Shown here in pieces: positions 23,959 through 34,300 of a stretch of 64,000 bases of DNA (positions are counted from its first letter, which is position 1; each line of letters starts with the position of its first letter). Location of the stretch: positions 43,611,363-43,675,362 of the forward strand of contig CM026426.1 in the NCBI GenBank assembly GCA_014871385.1, given 5' to 3'. Made by a program: the position numbers and the translations under genes. The stretch comes from Ceratodon purpureus (Eukaryota; Streptophyta; Bryopsida; Pseudoditrichales; Ditrichaceae). A model generated the notes under the pieces. The model had not been told where the DNA came from, did no database searches, and saw nothing but the letters and a program-made list of their open reading frames with translations.

Positions 23959-25431
23959 ATGACATACAAAAGGTCTAGAGGGTCTCGACAGCAGCGGACC
24001 AAGACCTCTGGTCCAAACGATGCTGCTGAGAGTGGCGAGGAATTGGTCCAGAATTCTGTGGAAGAGACCTCTACCGACCAATGGTATTGTGCAGAGGAAT
24101 TTGACCAGCCTTTCGATCTAGGGGATATTCAAGGAGATGTGCGCGACAAGATGATCGTAGCAGCTCCAATGTTGATGGGTCGGTACGCTGAGTATGGCAG
24201 AGGATTTTTTACAGACGTAGTGGGCTTATGTGATCACGGACCTCTAATCAGGAATGTCGCAAAGGTGTACAGTTTTATAAGGGACGAGGAGATTGGCGCA
24301 GTATGGAAGGAAGGAGCTACAAAGGGGCGCTACGAACTGGCTAGGTGTGAAGATCCTGAGCTGCTCAAGAAGTTTCGACACCATTTCTTTAAGGTATATG
24401 GGAACAAGCCCGACAACACCTACTTTCCTTTACGATTTCTCAAGGCTTGTTATGCAACCTTTGTTCATAACAAGCCGGTCAATTGGTGCGCTGAGGCCCT
24501 TGATCGGCATAGTGCGCGATTGAAGAATGCAAGGAGAAATCCTGCTAAGTTGGGACCGATTGCCACTCGATGTCAAGTAGAGGGCCTTTGTAGAATTATA
24601 CAGGAGCTGTCATGGAAGTCAGGGGAAGATGCCACAAATGTGCAAGAACTGTTAGCTGCTCAGGAGGAAGAACGTGGGCGTAGTAATGAGATGATCTCTG
24701 TCAAGATTGTCTTTGAGGAATCTGTGAAGAAATTCAATGCAGCTTTGGAGAAGATGACCACTGAGGCTACAGATGCCGCGGAGGAGGCTCTGAACTTGAA
24801 GTATTCTGAATTACAAAAGAAGTCAAGGCGCGTCTTAATTGAAGGGGGAGCAGCGCAGGAATACAAGGCTTTAACAAGTGAGATGGAGTCCATTTCAGAG
24901 CAGATTGCTAAGCTACGAGATACTGAGTCAAAACTACAAAGCCGAGTACTTGAACTCAGGTCTGAAGTTAACAAGCAAAAGTTCTCTCTAAATTCATCAA
25001 CTTTGGCATGGGAGAGCGCCAAGGCTAATGTGGAGAAGGTTAGAGGGAAGATGCTTACCATGAAGACTCCAAAAGTTTTCGACTATCCGCATGAGTCAAT
25101 ACCTCCTTTGGGTATTTTGGGGCAGGATACATGCTCTTACTGCAGATTAGGATTTGTTTGGAAAGCCGCGGTTCTATGTTCTTGTGGGTGCTTTTTACAT
25201 CCCTCTTGCGTTGCAGAATTAGTTGCTAGTCAAAATTGGAAGTGTCGAAAGTGTAAGGACCAGCTTCTTGCCTCATCGCCCTTGCATTTTACTGGTCAAT
25301 GGGTTGCTCAGTTTGGTGGAGAGCTGGACCAGCAACAGCGCACCAAATGTGCTGGATTCTCTGATGTTCTTCGGATAGTAAAAGAGCAGGCTCTTAAATC
25401 TGGACCAAGTGCACATGGAGCCAAAGGATAG
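23959..25431 (+). CDS. MULE-borne coiled-coil zinc-finger accessory protein
   Basis: The 490-residue frame from ATG 23959 (MTYKRSRG) has a basic then acidic leader and an alpha-helical N-terminal domain ending near residue 175 in KPVNW. A long coiled coil covers about 240-370, and a C-terminal cysteine/histidine finger covers about 391-431 (C-x2-C, C-x-C, H-x2-C, C-x2-C), of RING or RING-like type. An E3-ligase or protein-interaction role is inferred. The frame is open upstream to 23929 without an ATG, so a spliced 5' exon is possible. The layout (VNW-ending domain, coiled coil, finger) matches the hAT protein at 4621-6906, and the first two parts match the protein at 49186-51210. Confidence 0.75.
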   Translation: MTYKRSRGSRQQRTKTSGPNDAAESGEELVQNSVEETSTDQWYCAEEFDQPFDLGDIQGDVRDKMIVAAPMLMGRYAEYGRGFFTDVVGLCDHGPLIRNVAKVYSFIRDEEIGAVWKEGATKGRYELARCEDPELLKKFRHHFFKVYGNKPDNTYFPLRFLKACYATFVHNKPVNWCAEALDRHSARLKNARRNPAKLGPIATRCQVEGLCRIIQELSWKSGEDATNVQELLAAQEEERGRSNEMISVKIVFEESVKKFNAALEKMTTEATDAAEEALNLKYSELQKKSRRVLIEGGAAQEYKALTSEMESISEQIAKLRDTESKLQSRVLELRSEVNKQKFSLNSSTLAWESAKANVEKVRGKMLTMKTPKVFDYPHESIPPLGILGQDTCSYCRLGFVWKAAVLCSCGCFLHPSCVAELVASQNWKCRKCKDQLLASSPLHFTGQWVAQFGGELDQQQRTKCAGFSDVLRIVKEQALKSGPSAHGAKG

Positions 25432-25446
25432 AAAACAGGTAGAGTA

Positions 25447-26940
25447 TGTTTGAATTGAAAGGGACAATACATTTTGAAGACAATTGTATTTGGTTGTTGT
25501 TTGTTCTTCAATTCCTCGAAACTTATTTGCTTCTTTTAATACTTCTGGATTTAGGCACCTTGTTTTTTAGTACTATTTTGAATATGAACTTTTTGACCCT
25601 TTCTCCTCTAAAATCAGTATTCAAGTTTCTCACTATTATGTTAACTTATAGAATGAAGTATCCATGTTAACATTCTATTGTTGATTATCTTCGTGGAATT
25701 TAAAAAGAGAAACTGTAATATTGTTTCAGCTAAAAAAAAATGTACAGTCACAGTATTGATACAATCTGATTTTAGGGGTTCATCAATTCTTAATTTTATT
25801 CCAAAATGTTATTGTGTTATACAGATTCCCTAATCAACAGATGGAATTACTACTTTGTAGAATTACTGCGGGATGTTATAGTTAAGTAAATGATAATATA
25901 ACCATATATCTTATAACATGGAATATTTAGGATATTAGATGGTAGAAAATAATACCTTAGTATGATGGAGTTGTTGGTGCTTGAATAATAAACGTTTTTT
26001 TTTTTTTAATTGCGTGCAAATGTAATATTTGCAAAACTGTTGGTGCAAATCAAGTTCATGAGTTTATTAACTTGATAAAACAAACAGAACACAGGAGGGA
26101 TTCCAATATAAAAAATGAGCAAAACCAAGAATTTTTTACTCAATGTTCTGTCACCTGATGGATTAAAAAGAGAAAGGGGAGGGGAGGGGAAGGAGACGGG
26201 AGAGGGGAGGGGATGGGAAGGAGACGGGACCAGGGCGATGGGAACGAGACGGGGGAGGGGAAGGGCAGGGGAAGGGGATGCGGAGGGGATGGGGAGGGGA
26301 TGGGGAGGAAAGGGAAGGGGGGAGGGGAAGGGGAAGGGGGGAGGGGAAGGGGAAGGGGATGGGGAGGGGAAGGGGAGGGGGATGGGGAGGGGAAGGGGAG
26401 GGGAAGGAAGGGGGGAGGGGAAGGGGATGGGGAGGGGAAGGTGAGGGCAGGGAAGGGGGGAGGGGAAGGGGAGGGGAAGGGAGGGAAGGGGGGAGGGGAA
26501 GGGGAGGGGAAGGGGAGGGGAAGGGGAGGGGAAGGGGAGGGGAAGGGAGGGAAGGGGGGAGGGGAAGGGGATGGGAGGGAAGGGGGGAGGGGAAGGGGAT
26601 GGGAGGGAAGGGGGGAGGGGAAGGGGAGGGGAAGGGGATGGGGAGGGGAAGGGGATGGAGAGGGGAAGGGGGGAGGGGAAGGGGATGGAGAGGGGAAGGG
26701 GGGAGGGGAAGGGGAGGGGATGGGAATGAAATATAAAAACGGTTAGCCATTAAAATGAAATGAAAGAGACAATACACTTTGAAACCAATTATATCAGGTT
26801 GCTCTTTGTTCTTGAATTCTGCGAATATTATGTACTCCTTTGAATACTTTTGTTTTTCAGAACCTTGTCCCTTCGTACTATTATGAATGTGAACTATTTA
26901 AGCTTTCTTCCCACAAAATCAGAATTCAAATTAACCAGAA
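25447..26940 (+). repeat. Diverged 185-bp direct duplication flanking a GGGGA array
   Basis: About 25447-25630 and 26752-26940 align along their length (for example gacaatacattttgaagacaatt versus its partner, then TTTGTTCTT, TTCAGAACCTTGT-like and AAAATCAGTATTCAA-like blocks). The first copy starts right after the zinc-finger gene, so it is probably its 3' UTR, duplicated. The copies are clearly old. Confidence 0.65.
26170..26730 (+). repeat. GGGGA / GGGGAAGGGGAT microsatellite
   Basis: About 560 bases almost purely of purines on the plus strand, built from GGGGA, GGGGAAG and GGGGAT units. It can form G-quadruplexes or triplex DNA. Long open frames through it on both strands are only Gly/Glu/Arg or Pro/Leu/Ser repeats caused by the composition. 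Confidence 0.95.
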
Positions 26941-28346
26941 TTTGTCAACTAACCAAATTCAAAAATAACATTTAGAAACAATGAAAGTATGTGGCCATTC
27001 CAAAAGATCCACCCATGGGCTGCTTCCAACCATAACTGAAAAGCCCAAAAGAACCTGCAAAATATCAATACAAACATCAACAAGTGTGTTCGGCTTCAAA
27101 CTTCATGGTGATTTTAATAGATGGGAACAATGACCTAGATCAAGAGCAAGAATACCAATTACTTGATCCCTCAAATGAAGACCATCATCGAACATGTCAG
27201 TGTTACAGCTGTCTGCGTTCCTTGATCTTAAATGTGCACTTGATCGAAAACACATTTACTAAAACATATTCGAAAACCCAATCAAGTAAATGCTACTGCA
27301 TACATCACAAGAAATGCTGACAATATATCCTGTGTATCCAGCCTCCATCCATGCCTTTCCAATGGTAACAAAGAAAATCTTAGTGGAAGCATGTACGATC
27401 CTGCAATTAAATGCATAAAACAAGTGTTATCTGTTTGGTCATGGTTTTCTTGTTTGAAAAATCAAAGTAGGAAATGGAAGACTGTGATGCTTACTAAAAA
27501 AATATGCTCACTAATTGTTCCCAAATGAATGTAAGATTTACATTAAAAACATGTGAAATTGTCTTATTATAAAATGCCTAACCCACCTCTTGAAAAAGTT
27601 TCAAAAAAAAGTTGTACGTCCGAAAGTTTGGGTTTCTATCTTTTAACTTCTATTATCTTGTTTTTCATACTATCAGAAAACCATGGAAACCAGACCTGCA
27701 ACAAACAATATCATATAGGCTGCTTTAGCATACCTCATAGAAGTCCAATTCAAGATTTCTTTGTTGCATGGCATTCTTGTGCTCATAGTGTCGATTTCAA
27801 TAATATGACAAATTCCTTGCTGAGTTTTCCACCAAAGAGAGTGTTCGTTTCTGGCATAAACTTGTTCTTCTCAAAGTGCAAAGTTGCCCGGAGACCCTCC
27901 TGGCAATTGTTTAACTGCTAAAGAATGTTCTCAGTCCCACATCATACCAATTGGCTAGTAACTTGTCCCTTTTTTTTTTTTCAGTCAGTCTCTTTCCGCT
28001 CTCCATCTCTACAACGGGATAGTCCAGAACTGTACCAAGTACATTGCTATATGAACATGTGCAGAGGAATTTATGCGTACATACCCAATATATATATAAG
28101 CTTCAACTAAACTTTAATTTCACTGTTATTTGACTTGGACATGCGAATCGTTTGACTTTTTGCTTTTGACTTTTTGGATCCTCCAAGTATTATTTAAAAT
28201 GTTTACAGGGCTGCCTTAGTGTTTACTTTGAACAACTGCAAGGCCACGTTAGACTGAAGCAGAAATTTATGTGGATTGTGGCAATTTGCTTACTGGATAT
28301 GCAACTAAAAACAAGGATTCAAATAGTCGTGTGAGAAGATAGAATG
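26941..28346. other. Intergenic stretch, no gene seen
   Basis: AT-rich sequence. Short open frames occur but without domain character or consistent splice signals. It is the 3' side of the convergent zinc-finger and ParB/methyltransferase genes. Confidence 0.5.
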
Positions 28347-31300
28347 CTATGGAGAAAACATATCGTCACTTTCTATTGCACTGTGGTCAATATATTGCAA
28401 AACTCTAGGGTCATAGCTACGCGGTGACGAGGACGCACTCGAACTATGCTCAGACTCCTCTGCAAGGGCCTGAGCTCTCGCCTCGGCGTATGATGGAAGC
28501 CTCCAGGTATTTTCAAAATCGAAATTCGATTCGCTGGAAGGAGATGTTGCACTCATGCGACTGCAAGACATTTTCATTAATTAGAATTTATGTAGCACAA
28601 TGAGATACAATCAATATTGAAGTGAATGGTATTTTTGTGTCAGTATAAGACTTACTCACATAAATCTATTTTTTCCTCTTCAGGATATGGAGCTTCTTCA
28701 TCAGACAGCTCCTGGACATCGGTCTGATCGGCACCCGAGTTATTTGTAGGGGGCGTTTGGAGTGATAGCAGAACATCCTCATAGATTTCGCTGTCCCCTT
28801 CAAGAGCAACAATATTCCTGTTGGTTGATAATGCAGCACGGACCGAGGCACCTGTAAGAAAAAATTGTTAGATTCATATGGTAGTTATGACATAATATGA
28901 CAGAATATGATCAATATATATTCACTAATGAGTTCAAAATAAAAAACCCTTTGATATGAATTTAAACCTGTTCTAGCTGTTAGGTCGACGATCGTGCCAT
29001 TTAACGGACAAGTTCCAGAAATAAGAGACTGTAGAAGAGCATACGACTTCTCTTTTGGGCCCCTCCATGGCTTGCCGTTACTCCTCTTAAGACAGTCGTT
29101 ATCGGTAACAAAGTTGAATAGCACATCGTCCTTTGCCAGGTTAGTCATGCCCATTCCCTTGCTCGAGGGTAGGAGAAGAGGCTTTGACTGCCTAGGTACC
29201 GATGCCCCTAAGGATCGGACAAGCAGGAATGCCTTGAACTTCAAGGTCTAATAACCAAGACAGAGGAAACATTAGAATCACAACCTCTAATACAATAAAA
29301 GGCAATCATTTCGTAAGAGCAAATAATAAATACTATGCAGATTTGCAGAAAAATCTTACATAGCTGCTGGGGTCAATGGGATGAGTCAAGTGGAGTGCGT
29401 TGATTATAGACCACTCCTTCATCTCTTTGAGATTGTTGTTGTTCAGAAAAGCAATCAACTCCTTCTTGAAGTGTGTGCTATCCGGACCAAAAATCAACAA
29501 CGCTCCATCGTCATGCAAATAACCACCGCAAAAACCAATCACAAATTTAATAAAGGACTTAACTTGCTGGTTCCAAGCGGGGGTACTTGTGTGGGTGGAT
29601 CAGAGACTCCAGGAACCGGGAGGCCGTCTGGAAAATCCGCAATAACGAGGTCCACTCCGGGCTTGAACATTAGCTTTCCAGAAAAATAAAAATCCCGTTT
29701 TTCACCAGTCTGAATTCCCACAAAAGACAATAAGTAATATGATCAATAAAAGAATGTGCTAAATCTAAATACAATGAAGGATTGAACGAATTACCTTCAG
29801 GAGTAAGTAAACCATGTCATAAAAGCTTTTGGGGAATTTCTTGTGCTTGTTCTTGTAGTCCATCATGTTTGGAAACGTGTCGTTCAGGATCAAAACTTGC
29901 GAGCTATGTCCTGAACTCGAGGTTGGCTGGGATATGACCAAGGACTTCAGTGATGGCGGAATGAGTGGGGTACCTGAGTCTGGGTCTTGTACTTCAACAT
30001 GGGGCTTTTTCTGAGGTTGAGGTTTTGGAGCAGGAGACTTCGTATGTATTGGTGCTACCTCAGAAGGAGGTGGTTTCTCAACCATGTCGCCACTCGCGGC
30101 CGTAGTAGCAGGAATATCTTCATCCAGAGTCTCTTCGTCCAAATCTGCAGCTTTGCGTTTGCCACCTCGAGGCTTGGTCGCACCGGCTGCCCTTCTGGTT
30201 TTCTTTGTCGCAGTCGGAGAGACACCTGCTTTTGCTGGAGCAGGGGCAAGGGTCGCAAGAGTAGGCTGGAGCGAGTCCCGGAGTTGCACATCAAAGGGGG
30301 GTGGTTTCTTAACGGGGCAGTCAAGGTACCATCCACAACGATCATAGTGACAGTTGTCCCAAGCCTTTAAAATAGCTGGGATGAACATGCATTCGGGACT
30401 AGTGGTGTCCAAGTAGGTGGGGAAGAAGGCAGGTACCCGAGACACGGCCTTCCTTGGAAGCAAAACGTACTTAAAATATCTGTACAGAATTCTCCTCAGA
30501 GCTGGCTGGAAATTAGGCTGTTGATCCTTTGTTTTGTTCTTGTGAGCCTGATCTGGTCCCATGAATTCTCTGAAAAAAGCGATATCCCAAAGAGAGCATC
30601 GCATGCCCTCGACATAGTCAAATATGCTTTCAATAGGGTTCTCGCCTTCTGGACAGAAATTGATTTTCACCCCGAGGTCGGTAACCACTGCCTCGAAGAG
30701 CTCCTCCGCTTCCACTGCCAACTGAACAATCCAGTATGTAGTTAAGAAACCTCTGGTCATGAAAATACGCACTAGTTAAAATGAAATGACTATTTACAGT
30801 AAGGTTGCAACCCGAATAACTTATCCAAATAAGGGTGGAAACAATCATCATTCCAATCAGTTCACGGTGGTTCAAGAACTCAGGCAAACATACAAAAAAC
30901 GAGCCCAGCGAGCTCTGCATAGCCAACAAAGCCACAAATCTTGAGTAACAAATACTGCTTTGGTACTGCCGTTGACGGCAGTACATGCGAAGTCACCACT
31001 CATGCGAAGTCCCCACTCGTGAAAAATGTACTGCCGTTAACGGCAGTACCAAAGCAGCGAGTCATTAAGTTATAATGATGGAAAGAAAACGAATCAACAT
31101 GAAATAAAAAAAAACCGTGTCTCGACAGAACTATATAAGTCACCAAGATTTAAGGTATTAAACCTAAAAAAAATGGAAGGCATTTGTACTGCCATTAACG
31201 GCAGTATATCTGGAACCCCCTGCCGTCACACAAAAATGGGAAGACTTTGTACTGCCGTTAACGGCAGTACCAAAGCAGCGAGTCATTAAATTATAATTAT

Positions 31301-34300
31301 GTGAAGAAAACGAATCAGCATATAATAAAAAAACCGTGTCTCGACAGATATAAATAAGTCACTATGAATTTAAGTCATTGAACCTAAAAAATTTGAAAGG
31401 CATTTGTACTGCCGTTAACGGCAGTACATCTGGACCCCCCTAACGTCACACAAAAAATGGGAAGAATATGTACTGCCGTTAACGGCAGTACCAAGACAAT
31501 GACTCATTGGTTTCAATGATAAGATGAAGATGAATGAACTCAAACAAATAAAGAACAAAGCTTAGTAACGTGTGCATTGAATACATAGTCTCTCGACTAA
31601 CAATTATGGAGTGCATTTGTACTGCCGTTAACGGCAGTACATATGAAGTCACCTGCCGTGACCCAATAATCGGAAGAAAAACTACTGCCGTTAACGAGAG
31701 TAGCAAAGCTGCGAGTCTTAAACTTTAAATGATTCATAGAATACGAAACAACTTAATCATTCTAAAATCCGTGCTCACTAAATTGTGCCTTGATTTCGAA
31801 GACACTTAACAATATCAAATGGAATATAGTATTACTGCCTTTGACACCATAACAAATTAAGTGATTATGTACTGCTGTTAACGGCAATAGCAAAGCAACT
31901 AATTTCATAATTCAAGATAGGGGTGCAAGGTTATATAAACATCATAAGGCTTTTGCAAAGCATTTAGTACATCTCAAATAAGGAATCAAAATTGATGGAA
32001 AATATGTAGATCTAAATACCTGTGCCCACCATGTGGCTCGGTGAAGCCATGGAGGGAACACTGTATCTGCAAATGACGGCTTTGGAAACCGATGAGATTT
32101 GCGGATGGACTCAGGCGAGTTCCAGCGTTCTAACCACTTGATCTTCATTTTGGTTGGAATGGCAGATGTTGCAAACATGTGGAGTTTCTCTTGCTGCATT
32201 TCGGGAGACTTGTTCTTCTCATAATGGAGCTTTACCTGCTCCAAAAACGCAGGTGTATGCTTCGGATCCGCCACCGGTAGGAATTTTCTGAGCTCTCCTT
32301 GTTGCGTGGCAACAACTTTCTCCACGGCTAATCTAACCCACTCATCCACAGACTTGTTGGTCCACATGTGCTTTTCCGGATACATTTCATAGAATCGCAG
32401 CTCCGCATTTGAAGCCGCTTCCCCTATTTCTTGCTGGTGTATCGCCAAGATATTAAATTAGAATACTCAGAGTTATATTACCAAACAATTCCAATCAAGG
32501 GAACATGAGACTTACAAGTTCAGAATTCGTACCTGGTATAGAAATGCATTCAGGGACTCAAGAGTAAGTGTGTACCAAGTACGCTTAGCCCCAGCCTGTT
32601 TCTTCTTTGCACTCTCAATGGCTGCCGGTGGTACAAGGCCTTCAAAATAGCTGAACGGCTGCGGTGCTACGCTCTGGATCCGAAAAGTTTATGAACCAAA
32701 TTCGTTGTCACGTGTGACTTCTGGTTTCTCCTATTCATCAAACCAGCCATAAGCTTTAGCCATTATTCGATACCAAATTGAAAACAATACCAAACTGAAA
32801 CAAAAGAAGATTACCAATTGACTTCGTGCAAAGCCGCAATGACTGCAGGGATATCGCCTTTTGGATCGAGTATGACGCTCTCAACCCTATAGTGCCAATT
32901 TATGTCCCGGGGGTGGTACTCGTTAATGATCGGATACCACGCTTGCAGGCGGTGATTACCGTCCCACACCTGAAACATCTTGTTAGAAAACATTCTTAAA
33001 TCCTCGTCTTCCTGCAGAGTTTTCTCAAAGTCTTCATTTACTTCTCTCCATTCCGGGCTCCAACTGTTTGTAACAGCCGGTGTGACATCCACGGTGTGGC
33101 CGAGGTTATCCTGGAGAGCAACGTAAAAGAATCCGTTTCCTTCCAGGTAACCAGTCTTCACAAAGAAGGAGGCCAGTTGTGAAACATCGGTCTTCAGATA
33201 TGGCCGCACGACTGGCAACGAAATCATTCTACACAGCGGAATAAACAGTCTGCCCTTAGTCCTTGGCTCCCATTTCAACTGATCAAGCCGCGATGCTGTA
33301 TTCGGTATCTCCTTCTCCACCAAGTCGTGGAGCTTTGCTTTCACCTCACTCTCTGTCAATGAAACGGCTTCTGCAAAACCAGCAATGATAATGTTGTTAG
33401 TGATTCACCATTGAGCATTGAAACTACAATCTATAAAGTATCCTTATGGTCATCCTGAATATAGTAAAACAATGAGAATAATGAAATCAATATCAAGGCA
33501 AAGGTACTGCCGTTAACGACAGTATCATTTAGGTCAAAGTAATATGAATTCAATCAGCAACACCATTAACGGCAGTACGAAAACTTTGTCATATTATTTA
33601 GATTAAAAGTAATACATCGGGAATAAAAGATGAAGCAGAGCAACTACATAAAATTGCGAACAAATCATATGATCATAAAAATTAGCTATGAATCGGTACT
33701 GCCGTTAACGGCAGTACATTATGAGAGAAATAAAAGTTCACTACAAACTACATGAAAATGTACTGCCGTTACCGGCAGTACAGAAGCAGCGTACCATTAG
33801 TTGTAAAATGATTTTATATCATACCTCTATGTCCCCCTTAACCTCACATACCCTCCTCTTGCTAAGCTGAAAGGGCATATAATAACCACATAGAAAATGC
33901 GTGAATTTGTACTGCCGTTAACGGCAGTACCAAAACAGCATATTAGAATAAAAAAAAAATGTTTCTGTACGTAGCTGAATTCACAAGGACCGTTAACAGA
34001 GCCAAAAAGAAACATCAATTATGTACTGCCGTTAACGGCAGTACATTTGGAGACCCTCAAGTTCCCACTGACATCCGCATGATAATGTACTGCCGTTAAC
34101 GGCAGTACATTTGGAGACCCTCAAGTTCCCACTGACATCCGCATGAGAATGTACTGCCGTTAACGGCAGTACATTTGGTTGCCCTCAAGTTCCCACTGAC
34201 ATCCGCATGAAAATGTACTGCCGTTAACGGCAGTACATTTGGTTGCCCTCATGTTCCCACTGACATCCGCATGAAAATGTACTGCCGTTAACGGCAGTAC

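Noticed and set aside
26163-26777. Long open frames on both strands through the GGGGA tract
   Set aside because: They encode only Gly/Glu/Arg or Pro/Leu/Ser repeats and exist because the purine tract lacks stop codons.
34023-34300. CRISPR-like array
   Set aside because: The repeat is a perfect palindrome with near-identical spacers in a plant-like nuclear context, inside an intron. There are no cas genes. It is a tandem repeat.
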